From: Brachymonas wangyanguii
GTDB lineage: Bacteria; Pseudomonadota; Gammaproteobacteria; Burkholderiales; Burkholderiaceae_C
NCBI RefSeq assembly: GCF_045055315.1
Contig: NZ_CP173677.1
Location: 2,232,001 to 2,296,000, forward strand
Length of the DNA: 64,000 bases
Reading direction: 5' to 3'
Both the position numbers and the translations under genes were made by a program. The notes beneath the pieces were generated by a model. That model was given only the letters and a program-made list of their open reading frames with translations. It did no database searches and was not told the origin of the DNA. This document shows positions 28,778 to 38,127 of this stretch, in pieces. How positions within the stretch are numbered: position 1 is the first letter of the stretch; each line of letters starts with the position of its first letter.

Positions 28778-29422
28778 TCAGGTCGTACGCCGCTGCACAA
28801 AGAACAGGCTGAGCCCCAGCAGCATGAACACCGCCCCAAAGCTGCGGTTTTGCCAGCGCACCGCGCGCGGCGTCACCAGCAGCTTGCGCAAGGCCTTGCC
28901 GCTGAAGGCATAGCCGTGCATGACCACGATATCGGTGATGACCATGGTGGCCGCCATGACCAGCAGCTGCATCGCCACCGGCCGCTCCGGCTGCAGGAAC
29001 TGTGGCAGCACCGCCACCATGAAGACGATACCCTTGGGGTTAGTCAGGTTGGTCAGCATGCCGGCCATGAAACGCTGGCCCCAGCCGCCACGCGCCTCTT
29101 TCAGCGCGTCTTCCACGGCATGGCCTTCCAGCATGCCGTGCTGGCTGCGCCATTGCTTCACGCCCAGGTAGATCAGGTAGAGCGCGCCCAGCACCTTGAG
29201 CAGCCAGAAGGCCGTCTCGGACGCCACCAGCAGCGAGCCCACACCCAGCCCGGCGATCAGCAGCACGCCCATCAGCCCGGCCTGCAGGCCCCAGATGGTG
29301 GCACTGGTGGCACGCACGCCGTAGACACTGCCATGGCTGATCGACAGGATCGCGCCGGATCCGGGCGACAGCGAAATCAGCAATGACGCCATGGCAAAGG
29401 CGATCCAGGTCTGGGGTTCCAT
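28778..29422 (-). CDS. LysE/RhtB-family amino-acid exporter
   Basis: 214 aa, about six membrane helices. The N-terminal SPGSGAILSISHGSVYG matches the LysE/RhtB signature (SPGPxxxxxxxxxxxxG) and TNPKGIVFMVAVLPQF is the conserved middle segment. It probably exports an amino acid or homoserine-like compound; substrate unknown. The ATG at 29422 has a CGGAG ribosome site; a TTG one codon earlier is less likely. It lies downstream of the malic enzyme on the same strand, separated by two hairpins. Confidence 0.87.
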   Translation of the reverse strand: MEPQTWIAFAMASLLISLSPGSGAILSISHGSVYGVRATSATIWGLQAGLMGVLLIAGLGVGSLLVASETAFWLLKVLGALYLIYLGVKQWRSQHGMLEGHAVEDALKEARGGWGQRFMAGMLTNLTNPKGIVFMVAVLPQFLQPERPVAMQLLVMAATMVITDIVVMHGYAFSGKALRKLLVTPRAVRWQNRSFGAVFMLLGLSLFFVQRRTT

Positions 29423-29463
29423 CAACTAGCTCCGGCAATCGGAAAAAACAGGACACAAACGAC

Positions 29464-29526
29464 AAGGGGAACTGCTGGCAGCTCCCCTTGCGTGGATGAC
29501 GTGGCTGCCAGCTTGCGCTGGCAGCC
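29464..29526 (-). terminator. Two tandem hairpins after the malic enzyme gene
   Basis: The first is a perfect 10-bp stem with a TTGC/GCAA loop (29503-29526). The second pairs AAGGGGA with TCCCCTT (29464-29489) around an inner CTGC/GCAG stem and is followed on the minus strand by a T-rich but interrupted tract. They probably end maeB transcription before the LysE gene. Confidence 0.6.
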
Positions 29527-29537
29527 GTCAGGCGCGC

Positions 29538-31856
29538 TTACTTGGCGCGGCGTGCGTTGGCACCCACCACCGCCAGCGCGGTCTGGTTCAGCACGCGGCG
29601 CATGGTGGCGCTCGGCGTCAGGATGTTGGCCGGTGCGGCTGCGCCCAGCAGCATCGGGCCAATCGTCAGGCCGTGGCCGCCGGTGATCTTCAGCACGTTG
29701 AACAGGATGTTGGCGGCGTCCAGGTTCGGGCAGATCAGCAGGTTGGCGCTGCCGTTCATCTGGTTTTCCGGCAGGAAACCATTGCGCAGCTCGGAGCTGA
29801 GCGCGCTGTCACCCTGCATCTCGCCTTCGCACTCGATGCCCGGCGCCAGCTTGCGGAAGGCCTGGTAGGCCTCGCGCATCTTCACCGCGCTGGCGCGGTT
29901 GCTGGTGCCGAAATTGGAATGCGACAGGAAGGCCACGCGCGGCTCGATGCCAAAGCGCTGCACTTCCTTGGCTGCCAGCAGCGCAATGTGCGCCAGCTCT
30001 TCGGCCGAGGGGTTCTCGTTGACGTAGGTATCGGCCACGAACAGCGTCTGTTTTTCCAGGATCACGGCGTTCAGCGCAGCGAGTTTTTCGCCGGACTGGG
30101 TACCGATGATGTTGTTCACGGTTTCCAGGTGCTTGTCGTAGCTGCCGATGGTGCCGCAAACCATGGAGTCGGCATCGCCGAGCTTGACCGCCAGCGCCGC
30201 GATCACGGTATTGCTGCGACGCACGGCAATCTTGGCGGCTTCGGGCGACACGCCATGGCGGCCCATGCAGCGGTGGTACTCCTCCCAGTAGCTGCGGAAA
30301 CGCGGGTCGTCTTCGGGATCGATCACGCCCACGCCCTCGCCGATGCGGATATGCAGGCCCAGCTTCTGGATGCGGCTCTCGATGATGTCAGGGCGGCCGA
30401 TCAGAATCGGTTCGGCAATGCCGTCATCCAGCGCCTGCTGGGCGGCGCGCAGCACGCGCTCGTCCTCACCCTCGGCGTAGGCGATGCGCTTCTGGCCGGC
30501 CGGCACGCTGCGCGCGCTGTTGAACACCGGGCGCATGAACATGCCGGTCTGGGTGACAAAGGTATTCAGCGAATCGCGGTAGGCGCGCAGGTCCTCGATC
30601 GGGCGCGTGGCAACGCCGGACTCCTGCGCCGCCTTGGCCACGGCCGGGGCAATGTGCAGGATCAGGCGGCTGTCGAACGGCTTGGGAATGATGTATTCCG
30701 GGCCAAAACTCAGCTCCTGGCCGACATAGGCATGCGCCACTTCGTCGCTGACTTCCAGCTTGGCCAGCTTGGCGATTTCGTGGACGCAGGCCACCTTCAT
30801 CTCTTCGGTGATGCGGGTTGCGCCGCAGTCCAGCGCACCGCGGAAGATGTAGGGGAAACACAGGACGTTGTTGACCTGGTTCGGGTAGTCGGAACGGCCG
30901 GTCGCCACGATGCAGTCCGGACGGGCCGCCTTGGCCACTTCAGGACGGATTTCCGGATCCGGGTTGGCCAGCGCCAGGATGATCGGCTGGCTAGCCATGG
31001 TCTTGACCATGTCGCCGCTCAGCACGTTGGCCGTGGAGCAGCCCAGGAACACGTCAGCATCCTTGACCACGTCGGCCAGCGTGCGCGCGCCGGTATCCTG
31101 CTGCGCGTAGCGCTCCTTGGAAGCATCCATGCCACCCGGACGGCCTTCGTAGATCAGGCCCTTGGAGTCGCAGACGAAGATGTTCTCGCGCTTCACGCCC
31201 AGCGCCACCATCAGGTCCAGGCAGGCGATGGCGGCAGCGCCGGCACCGGAAGCCGCCAGCTTGACCTCGCCAATCTGCTTGCCGACCAGTTCCAGGCCGT
31301 TGATCAGCGCCGAGGAAGAAATGATGGCGGTACCGTGCTGGTCATCGTGGAACACCGGGATGTTCATGCGCTCGCGCAGCTTCTGCTCGATGTAGAAGCA
31401 TTCGGGCGCCTTGATGTCTTCCAGGTTGATGCCGCCCAGCGTCGGCTCCAGCGCCGCGATGATGTCGACCAGCTTATCCGGATCGCGCTCGTCGAGTTCG
31501 ATGTCGAACACGTCGATGCCGGCAAATTTCTTGAACAGGCAGCCCTTGCCCTCCATCACCGGCTTGCTCGCCAGCGGGCCGATATCGCCCAGGCCCAGCA
31601 CGGCGGTACCGTTGGTGATCACGCCGACCAGGTTGCCGCGCGAGGTGTAATCGGCTGCCTTGGACGGATCGGCCTCGATGTCCAGGCAGGGCACGGCCAC
31701 GCCGGGCGAATAGGCCAGCGACAGGTCACGCTGGTTGACCAGCGGCTTGGTCGGGTTGACGGAAATCTTGCCCGGAGTAGGCCAGCGGTGATAGTCACGC
31801 GCCGCTTCCTTGAAGCCAAGATCGGTAGGGGTTTGGGTGTCGTTGTCTGTAGTCAT
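29538..31856 (-). CDS. maeB: NADP-dependent malic enzyme with phosphotransacetylase-like domain
   Basis: 772 aa, the long MaeB type. The N-terminal malic domain holds SLAYSPGVAVPC, VITNGTAVLGLGDIGP and the metal-binding FHDDQHGTA region. An NAD(P)-binding domain follows, and residues about 430-770 form a PTA-like domain that in this family is regulatory (acetyl-CoA sensitive) rather than catalytic. It decarboxylates malate to pyruvate with NADPH formation, linking the TCA cycle to gluconeogenesis and biosynthesis. It appears complete, with its own upstream region. Confidence 0.96.
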   Translation of the reverse strand: MTTDNDTQTPTDLGFKEAARDYHRWPTPGKISVNPTKPLVNQRDLSLAYSPGVAVPCLDIEADPSKAADYTSRGNLVGVITNGTAVLGLGDIGPLASKPVMEGKGCLFKKFAGIDVFDIELDERDPDKLVDIIAALEPTLGGINLEDIKAPECFYIEQKLRERMNIPVFHDDQHGTAIISSSALINGLELVGKQIGEVKLAASGAGAAAIACLDLMVALGVKRENIFVCDSKGLIYEGRPGGMDASKERYAQQDTGARTLADVVKDADVFLGCSTANVLSGDMVKTMASQPIILALANPDPEIRPEVAKAARPDCIVATGRSDYPNQVNNVLCFPYIFRGALDCGATRITEEMKVACVHEIAKLAKLEVSDEVAHAYVGQELSFGPEYIIPKPFDSRLILHIAPAVAKAAQESGVATRPIEDLRAYRDSLNTFVTQTGMFMRPVFNSARSVPAGQKRIAYAEGEDERVLRAAQQALDDGIAEPILIGRPDIIESRIQKLGLHIRIGEGVGVIDPEDDPRFRSYWEEYHRCMGRHGVSPEAAKIAVRRSNTVIAALAVKLGDADSMVCGTIGSYDKHLETVNNIIGTQSGEKLAALNAVILEKQTLFVADTYVNENPSAEELAHIALLAAKEVQRFGIEPRVAFLSHSNFGTSNRASAVKMREAYQAFRKLAPGIECEGEMQGDSALSSELRNGFLPENQMNGSANLLICPNLDAANILFNVLKITGGHGLTIGPMLLGAAAPANILTPSATMRRVLNQTALAVVGANARRAK

Positions 31857-31982
31857 TTTTGTAGGGTAGTCGTCAAGACGTGGTGCCGGGAATGGCCCGA
31901 TTCAAATTGTTGCACAAGTCAACTCAGGCCGTGACCACAACTTGCCATGCTGAACGCAATGCTGTGGTCATTCGACGCTGGC

Positions 31983-33233
31983 TCAGCGCTGCTGGCGCAA
32001 GGCCGTCAGCAGGCGCTGGCCGGCGCGGCCATTGCTCGTCATGCCCAGGCGCGTCTGCTCGGCGCGGATCGCGTCGCGCGTCTTCGCTCCGATCATGCCG
32101 TCGGCTGTGCCAATCGCGTGGCCACGTGCCAGCAGCAGGGTCTGCAGCTCGCGGTTTTCCGCACGCGACAGGCCGGGGTCATCGGTCGGCCAGGCCTGGA
32201 TGAAGCCGACACGGTTGCGCTGTCCGTCCACCAGCGTGGACAGCTGGGCAATCGCCAGCGCGTAGTTCTCGCTGGCGTTGTAGCTGTAGAGCGTGTCAAA
32301 GTTCTTGCCGACCAGGAAAGCCGGGCCGTTGCGGCCTGCCGGCAGGAGCAGACCGGCACTGGCCATGGTGCGCGGCAGCGCGCCACCGCCATCGGCCAGG
32401 CGCAGCCCCTGGCTGACCCAGTAGTCCATGCCGCGCTTGTTGCGGCGGCCGCTCACGGCTGGCGTGTAACCGGCTGGCAAGCGCACCTCGTAGCCCCAGG
32501 TCTCGTTGCTGCGGTAGCCGGCCTTGCGCAGGAAGTTGGCAGTCGAGGCCAGCGCGTCCGGCACGCTGTCGACGATGTCGCGGCGGCCATCGCCATCAAA
32601 GTCCACCGCCGTGCTCAGGAAGGTACTGGGCATGAACTGGGTCTGGCCAAAGGCACCGGCCCAGGAGCCGGTCAGCTTTTCTGCGGGCACATCGCCACTC
32701 TGCAGGATGCGCAGGGTATTGGCAAACTCGGTGCGGAAATAGCTCTGGCGCCGGCCTTCGCAGGACAGCGTGGCCAGCGAGTTGAGCAGCGGACGGCCGC
32801 CCAGGTTCTGGCCAAAGTTGCTTTCCACGCCCCAGACGCCCATCACCATGGCCGGCTCCACGCCGTAGCGCTGCTGGATCTGGCGCAGCGTCGGCAGCCA
32901 TTTCTGGTAGGCGGCGCGGCCATCGGCCACGCGCTCCTGATCCACCAGCACCGCCAGATAGTCCCACACCGGCATGGTGAATTCCGGCTGGCGGTTCAGC
33001 AGCGGCAGCACCGTGGCATCGGGCTGCAGGCCGTTGGTATAACGGGCAAAGGTGGCGGCACTGACCTGGCGGAACGCCGGGGTTCCCTGCAGATTCGCCA
33101 GGCAAGTGCGGAACGCGGCTTCGTTGATCTGCGGCGGCGCTTCCTGCGCCTGCGCCAGCCCGGCAGTGGCCAGCAGTGTCAGGGGCAGGCTACGGATGGC
33201 CCAGCGGCGGATGCGGGAAAAGGGATACTGCAC
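31983..33233 (-). CDS. Lytic murein transglycosylase (MltB-like) with peptidoglycan-binding domain
   Basis: 416 aa. A signal peptide ends near AQA (residues 27-29) without a lipobox Cys, so the protein is probably soluble and periplasmic. The SLT_2 domain (about 35-330) contains the catalytic Glu in GVWGVESNFG and the AFGQTQFMPSTFL motif. A C-terminal PG_binding_1 domain ends the protein (LQTLLLARGHAIGTADGMIG). It cleaves the glycan strand, leaving 1,6-anhydro-MurNAc ends. It is divergent from kdsD with 96 bp between. Confidence 0.92.
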   Translation of the reverse strand: MQYPFSRIRRWAIRSLPLTLLATAGLAQAQEAPPQINEAAFRTCLANLQGTPAFRQVSAATFARYTNGLQPDATVLPLLNRQPEFTMPVWDYLAVLVDQERVADGRAAYQKWLPTLRQIQQRYGVEPAMVMGVWGVESNFGQNLGGRPLLNSLATLSCEGRRQSYFRTEFANTLRILQSGDVPAEKLTGSWAGAFGQTQFMPSTFLSTAVDFDGDGRRDIVDSVPDALASTANFLRKAGYRSNETWGYEVRLPAGYTPAVSGRRNKRGMDYWVSQGLRLADGGGALPRTMASAGLLLPAGRNGPAFLVGKNFDTLYSYNASENYALAIAQLSTLVDGQRNRVGFIQAWPTDDPGLSRAENRELQTLLLARGHAIGTADGMIGAKTRDAIRAEQTRLGMTSNGRAGQRLLTALRQQR

Positions 33234-33329
33234 GGCTTGCTCCAGATCATGTCGATGCCCACATCATAATGATACTTTCCGCTGCATGTGGCCTCTGGCG
33301 CTGCCGTGGCCAATCGCTACAATTCCCGC

Positions 33330-34355
33330 ATGACTTCCGATACCGCACGCTCCCATCCCGCCAGCACGCTGGAGCCGCAGCACGCCCTGCAACTGGCACA
33401 GCAGGCCTTCGCCATCGAGGCCGATGCGCTACGCGCCTGCAGCGACCGCCTGCTGCAGACCCAGGCCGGCGACGCCTTCGTCCAGGCCATGCGCACCATC
33501 CTGCAGGCCCAGGGCCGCGTGGTGGTAATGGGCATGGGCAAGAGCGGCCATGTCGGACGCAAGATTGCCGCCACGCTGGCCTCCACCGGCACGCCGGCGC
33601 TGTTCGTGCACCCGGCCGAAGCCAGCCATGGCGATCTCGGCATGGTGCGCGAGGTCGATGTGGTGCTGGCCATCAGCAACAGCGGCGAAAGCGACGAGCT
33701 GGCGCGCATCCTGCCGGTGCTCAAGCGCCAGGGCGTGCCGCTGATCGCCATGACTGGCGGCCTGCAGTCCAGCCTGGCCAGGCATGCCGATATCGTGCTC
33801 GACAGCAGCGTCGCCAAGGAAGCCTGCCCGCTCAACCTGGCCCCGACCGCCAGCACCACGGTGCAGATCGCGCTGGGTGATGCACTGGCCGTCGCCCTGC
33901 TCGATGCGCGCGGCTTCAAGGCGGAAGACTTTGCGCGCTCGCACCCCGGTGGTGCACTGGGCCGCCGCCTGCTGACCACCGTGGCCGACGTGATGCGTCC
34001 CGGTGCCGACGCCCCGGCCGTGCCCCCGGATGCCGACTTCGGCACCGTGATGCAGGAAATGAGCGCCAAGGGCCTCGGTGCCACACTGGTGGTCGATGCC
34101 GATCGCAAGGTGATCGGCATCTTCACCGATGGCGACCTGCGCCGCCTGCTCACCGCCGGTACCGATGTGCGCCCGCTGCGCGCCGCCGACCTGATGCACC
34201 CGAACCCGCGCAGCATCCGCCCCGATGCCCTCGCCGCCGATGCTGCCCGCCTGATGGAGGACTATCGCATCAGCAGCCTGCCGGTGACCAACCCGGATGG
34301 CACGCTGGCCGGCGCCCTCAACACGCACGACCTGATGCGTGCCAAGGTGATCTGA
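33330..34355 (+). CDS. kdsD: Arabinose-5-phosphate isomerase (KpsF/GutQ family)
   Basis: 341 aa. It converts ribulose-5-phosphate to arabinose-5-phosphate, the first committed step to KDO. An N-terminal SIS domain (VVMGMGKSGHVGRKIAATL, SNSGESDEL) is followed by two CBS domains (about 215-340). The frame opens earlier, but the ATG at 33330 gives the proper N-terminus. kdsC follows after one base, so the two KDO-pathway genes are coupled. Confidence 0.95.
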   Translation: MTSDTARSHPASTLEPQHALQLAQQAFAIEADALRACSDRLLQTQAGDAFVQAMRTILQAQGRVVVMGMGKSGHVGRKIAATLASTGTPALFVHPAEASHGDLGMVREVDVVLAISNSGESDELARILPVLKRQGVPLIAMTGGLQSSLARHADIVLDSSVAKEACPLNLAPTASTTVQIALGDALAVALLDARGFKAEDFARSHPGGALGRRLLTTVADVMRPGADAPAVPPDADFGTVMQEMSAKGLGATLVVDADRKVIGIFTDGDLRRLLTAGTDVRPLRAADLMHPNPRSIRPDALAADAARLMEDYRISSLPVTNPDGTLAGALNTHDLMRAKVI

Positions 34356-34356
34356 C

Positions 34357-34914
34357 ATGCACAGTCCCGCCCTCACCCTCGACCCCGCCCTGCTGCTGGC
34401 GGCACAGCCGGTGCGCATCGTGTTTTTCGATGTCGACGGCGTGCTTACCGACGGCGGCCTGCTCTATACCGAGAGCGGCGAAACCCTCAAGCGCTTCAAC
34501 ACGCTCGATGGCCACGGCCTGAAGCTGTTGCAGAAGGCTGGCATCACGCCGGCCATCATCACCGGCCGCGACTCCGCCCCGCTGCGTACGCGGCTGCAGG
34601 CGCTGGGCGTGCAGCATGCCGTGTTCGGCACCGAAGACAAGCTGCCTGCGGCCGAGCGCCTGCTGGCCGAGCTGGGGCTGGACTGGTCGCAGGCCGCCGC
34701 CATGGGCGACGACTGGCCGGACCTGCCGATGCTGGTCCACACCGCCTTTGCCGTGGCCCCGGCCAACGCCCATGCCGAAGTGCTGGCGCGCGCGCATTAC
34801 GTGACGACGCGCCCGGGCGGCCAGGGCGCCGTGCGCGAACTGTGCGACCTGCTGCTGCAGGCCAGCGGCCGTTACGCCAGCCTGCTCGCGCCCTACCTGG
34901 GTTCCGCCACATGA
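34357..34914 (+). CDS. kdsC: 3-deoxy-manno-octulosonate-8-phosphatase
   Basis: 185 aa HAD-superfamily C0-type phosphatase. The nucleophile motif FFDVDGVLTDG is at about residues 25-35, TGRDS forms motif II, and GDDWPDLPML supplies the acidic motif III. It removes the phosphate from KDO-8-phosphate. It begins one base after the kdsD stop codon and overlaps lptC by ATGA, typical of a tightly coupled operon. Confidence 0.95.
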   Translation: MHSPALTLDPALLLAAQPVRIVFFDVDGVLTDGGLLYTESGETLKRFNTLDGHGLKLLQKAGITPAIITGRDSAPLRTRLQALGVQHAVFGTEDKLPAAERLLAELGLDWSQAAAMGDDWPDLPMLVHTAFAVAPANAHAEVLARAHYVTTRPGGQGAVRELCDLLLQASGRYASLLAPYLGSAT

Positions 34915-35612
34915 GCCCGACCATCGATCCCACCACCGGCCAGCTGCGCGCCCCCGAGGTGCCGCAGCGCAGCCTGAGTGACCACAGCGCCCCGGAAAAG
35001 ACGCTGGACCGCGTGCTGCGCATTGGCACCGACTTCCTGCCGCTGGTACTGCTGGCGCTGCTGGTGCTGGGTACCACCTGGCTGGTGCGCAGCATGCCGG
35101 CAGACGACAGCGGCCGTGCCGCACCGCCTTCCGACAAGCCCGATTACTACCTGAACAACTTCCAGATCCGCTCCTACGATGCCGCCGGCGTGCTGCGTGC
35201 CGAAATCGCCGGTGACCATGGCGACCATATCCCGAAAGGGGATCTGCTGCGTGCCAACGGTATCCGCAGCTACCACCTGTCGGAAGATGGCGAAGTCACG
35301 CGCGCCAGTGCGAATACCGGCGTGGCGGACCGCCAGGCGGAAACCGTCGAACTGCAGGGCCAGGTGCGCGTCACGCGCGGTCCGCTGGATGGCGGCAACC
35401 AGCCCCAGCTGCAGTTCGAGAGCGACACCCTGCACATCCTCGAAGGTGGCAAGCGCCTGGAGACCAACCAGCCGGTGCGCCTGACGCACGGTCCGCAGGT
35501 CACGGTGCAAGGCACCGGCATGCAATACCAGCACGGGCAGCAGACCGTCAACGTCCAGGGGCGCGTGCAGGCCACGTTCGAGGCGGCACGCCCGGCCACG
35601 CAGCAGCCATGA
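34911..35612 (+). CDS. lptC: LPS export ABC transporter periplasmic protein LptC
   Basis: 233 aa. A cytoplasmic N-terminal extension of about 35 residues precedes one membrane helix (LPLVLLALLVLGTTWLV) and a periplasmic beta-jellyroll with the LptC pattern (YYLNNFQIRSYD, then ELQGQVRVTRG). It takes LPS from LptBFG and passes it to LptA. It overlaps kdsC (ATGA) and the next gene by four bases. lptA and lptB, its usual neighbours, are missing here. Confidence 0.92.
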   Translation: MSPTIDPTTGQLRAPEVPQRSLSDHSAPEKTLDRVLRIGTDFLPLVLLALLVLGTTWLVRSMPADDSGRAAPPSDKPDYYLNNFQIRSYDAAGVLRAEIAGDHGDHIPKGDLLRANGIRSYHLSEDGEVTRASANTGVADRQAETVELQGQVRVTRGPLDGGNQPQLQFESDTLHILEGGKRLETNQPVRLTHGPQVTVQGTGMQYQHGQQTVNVQGRVQATFEAARPATQQP

Positions 35613-36451
35613 GCCTGGCTGCCGGCACCAGCACGGCGGGCAGCAGCCCGCTGGTCTTCATCACTGGCGCTTCCAGCGGCATGGGCCAGGCACTGGCGCT
35701 GCAGTACTACCAGCAGGGTTGGCGTCTCGCGCTGGTAGCGCGCCGCGTCAGCCAGATGCAGGACTGGATGATGCAGCACGCCATCGACCCGGCGCGCTGC
35801 CAGCTGTTCCCGGCCGATGTCAGCCAGCCCGACAGCATCATCGCTGCCGGCCAGGCCTGCCTGGAGCAGCTCGGCCTGCCACAGATCGTCATCGCCAATG
35901 CCGGCATCAGTCACGGCATGGATACGGCCGAGCACAGCGATATCGCCGTCATGCAACAGATTTTCGCCACCAATGTGACCGGCATGGCCGCTACCTTCCA
36001 CCCCTTTGTCACGCCGATGCAGCAGCGCGGCAGCGGCCACCTGGTCGGCATCGCCAGTGTCGCCGGCGTGCGCGGCCTGCCCGGCCATGGCGCCTACAGC
36101 GGCAGCAAGGCCGCCGTCATCGCCTACTGCGAAAGCCTGCGCGGCGACTTGCGCGGCACTGGCGTGCAGGTCACCACCCTGCTGCCAGGCTATATCGCCA
36201 CGCCGATGACGGCAGGCGACCAGTTTTCGTTGCCCTTTCTGTTGACGGCCGAAGAGTTCGCCCAGCGCGCACGCCGGGCGATTGCCCGCGGAGACCGCTC
36301 GCGCGTGATTCCCTGGCAGATGGGACTGGTCGCCAGCCTGATGCGGGTGCTGCCCGATGCGCTGTGGGACCGGGCGCTGGCGGGCCGCCCACGCAAGCCG
36401 CGCCTGCACGATCCGGCACAACTGCCAGCCTCGCCCGGAGACGAGGCGTGA
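35609..36451 (+). CDS. Short-chain dehydrogenase/reductase
   Basis: 280 aa classical SDR. Nucleotide motif TGASSGMGQALA (about 19-30), NAG at about 99, catalytic YSGSK (about 166-170) with a preceding Ser in GIASVAG. The C-terminal 60 residues extend beyond the core and are basic. The substrate is unknown. It is ATGA-coupled to lptC and its stop codon overlaps the ubiC start, so it belongs to the kdsDC-lptC-ubiC run. Confidence 0.88.
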   Translation: MSLAAGTSTAGSSPLVFITGASSGMGQALALQYYQQGWRLALVARRVSQMQDWMMQHAIDPARCQLFPADVSQPDSIIAAGQACLEQLGLPQIVIANAGISHGMDTAEHSDIAVMQQIFATNVTGMAATFHPFVTPMQQRGSGHLVGIASVAGVRGLPGHGAYSGSKAAVIAYCESLRGDLRGTGVQVTTLLPGYIATPMTAGDQFSLPFLLTAEEFAQRARRAIARGDRSRVIPWQMGLVASLMRVLPDALWDRALAGRPRKPRLHDPAQLPASPGDEA

Positions 36452-37131
36452 TGGACAGCCGCCCCAACCTGCCGCTGACGCCGAATCCGCTGCTCAAGCG
36501 CATGCGACAGCGTCCGATTGCCGCACGCACCCGCAAATGGCTCAACGCCGAGGGCTCGCTGACGCGCCGGCTCAAGGCGGTGTGCGAGACGGTCAGCATC
36601 CAGATCCTGCACCAGCGCCAGGCACCGCTGTGGCCGGTGGAGAAGCGCGCGCTAGGCCGCCAGCGCTACCAGCAGGGCAGCTCCACCCATGTGCGTACCG
36701 TGCTGCAATGGTGCGGATCGCCAGACGAGTCCTTCCCCGGCGTGTTTGCCCGCTCTGCCGTGCTGGCACCGCAGGCCCGCCTGTCCTGGGGCAGCCTGCG
36801 CGGCCTGGGCGACCGGCCGCTGGCGCACCTGCTGTTCGTCGCACCCGGCATTCGCCGCACGCCGCTGTTCTACCAGTACGATCCGCCGCATGCACCCGAA
36901 ACACGCCATGTGCTGCGCCAATGGCAGCAACAGGCCGGCGAGCACGCCGACCGGCTGCCGCAGCGCGGCATCTGGCGCCGCTACTCGGTGTTCCTGCACC
37001 GTGGCGCCCCGCTGATCGTGACCGAATGGTTCGCGCCGGAAGTGCTGGACTGGCCGATCGACCACAAGAAGCTGACACCGATACGCCGGCTGCAGCCACG
37101 CATCCAGAGACAGCAGCACCGCCGCGCCTGA
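36451..37131 (+). CDS. ubiC: Chorismate-pyruvate lyase
   Basis: 226 aa. The conserved N-terminal WLNAEGSLTRRLKAVC motif and the REV/ERTVLQWC-like middle segment identify chorismate lyase, which makes 4-hydroxybenzoate for ubiquinone synthesis. The ATG overlaps the SDR stop codon (TGATG). The tail is basic. Its product is the substrate of UbiA at 19291-20172. The rather long basic N-terminus is unlike the 165-aa E. coli enzyme but usual for betaproteobacterial versions. Confidence 0.85.
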   Translation: MDSRPNLPLTPNPLLKRMRQRPIAARTRKWLNAEGSLTRRLKAVCETVSIQILHQRQAPLWPVEKRALGRQRYQQGSSTHVRTVLQWCGSPDESFPGVFARSAVLAPQARLSWGSLRGLGDRPLAHLLFVAPGIRRTPLFYQYDPPHAPETRHVLRQWQQQAGEHADRLPQRGIWRRYSVFLHRGAPLIVTEWFAPEVLDWPIDHKKLTPIRRLQPRIQRQQHRRA

Positions 37132-37190
37132 GCAGCTTGCCGCCCAAGCTGGCAGAATAAAAGGATTGCAGTATTTTTCCCGAGCGCCCC

Positions 37191-38033
37191 ATGAGCACGC
37201 TTACCGCCCCGCCGGGCCAGATCGTCTTCTCGCACGGCAACAGTTTTCCCGCCGGCACCTACAACGTGCTGCTGCGCCAGCTGGAGCAGCAAGGCCATAC
37301 GGTGTACGCCATCGACAAGTACGGCCACGATCCGCGCTACCCGGTGAGCAACAACTGGCAGTACATGGTGCAGCAGCTGATCGATTTCTGCGCTGCCCTG
37401 CCCGATCCGCAAGGCCGGCCACGCTACCTGATCGGCCACTCCATGGGTGGCATCCTGAGCTTGATGGCGGCCGCCCGTGTACCGCAACTGGCACAGGCCG
37501 TGCTGATGCTGGACTCTCCGGTGTTCGGCGGCTGGCGCGCCGCCTTGCTGCGCCTGACCAAGCAGACTGCACTGACCCAGCGCCTGTCACCCGGTGCCAC
37601 CAGCCACCGCCGGCGCCAGGAGTGGCCGAGCGAGGACGCGGTGCTGCAGCACTTTGCCGCCAAGCCGGTGTTTGCCAGCTGGCATCCCGATGCCCTGCGC
37701 GACTACATCCGCCATGGCACCGAGCTCTCACCGAGCCTGGAGCTGCCACTGCGCCGCACGCTGGCGTTTGACCGCGACATCGAGACCGCGATCTACAACA
37801 CCTTGCCCGACAACCTGGATCTCTGGCTGCGCCAGCACCCCTTGCAGGTACCTGCCGCCATGATCGGCGGCAGCCGTTCGCGCGAACTGCGCCAGGTCGG
37901 CATGGGCACGCCGCGCCGCATCACCCAGGGCCGCATCTATCTGCTGGATGGCGGCACCCACCTGTTCCCGCTGGAGCAGCCGGAACAGACCGCCAGCCTG
38001 GTCAGCCGCGCGCTGGCCGAGCTGCAGCACTAG
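37191..38033 (+). CDS. Alpha/beta-fold hydrolase
   Basis: 280 aa. Oxyanion region FSHGNSFPAGTY near residue 13, nucleophile elbow GHSMGG (Ser about residue 84) and a C-terminal His in GGTHLFPLE complete a likely catalytic triad. No signal peptide, so cytoplasmic. Substrate unknown. It starts 59 bp after ubiC and may be the last gene of that operon. Confidence 0.85.
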   Translation: MSTLTAPPGQIVFSHGNSFPAGTYNVLLRQLEQQGHTVYAIDKYGHDPRYPVSNNWQYMVQQLIDFCAALPDPQGRPRYLIGHSMGGILSLMAAARVPQLAQAVLMLDSPVFGGWRAALLRLTKQTALTQRLSPGATSHRRRQEWPSEDAVLQHFAAKPVFASWHPDALRDYIRHGTELSPSLELPLRRTLAFDRDIETAIYNTLPDNLDLWLRQHPLQVPAAMIGGSRSRELRQVGMGTPRRITQGRIYLLDGGTHLFPLEQPEQTASLVSRALAELQH

Positions 38034-38051
38034 GCCCTGGCGACAGACAAC

Positions 38052-38084
38052 AAAAAACCCGCATGCCCAAAAGCACTGCGGGTT
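38052..38084 (-). terminator. Terminator of the RNA-binding protein gene
   Basis: Stem of AACCCGCA (38056-38063) with TGCGGGTT (38077-38084); on the minus strand it ends in six T. It lies 43 bp after the stop codon. Confidence 0.87.
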
Positions 38085-38127
38085 CTCTTCCTGCTGTCAG
38101 CACGCGGATGACAGCCGGGATCGACAA

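Noticed and set aside
29496..31934. Very long open frame (812 codons) on the plus strand
   Set aside because: It is antisense to maeB and its composition (His/Val/Asp/Gln-rich) is the mirror of high-GC coding. The same applies to 6305-8092, 11528-13426 and 14928-17288 on the minus strand.
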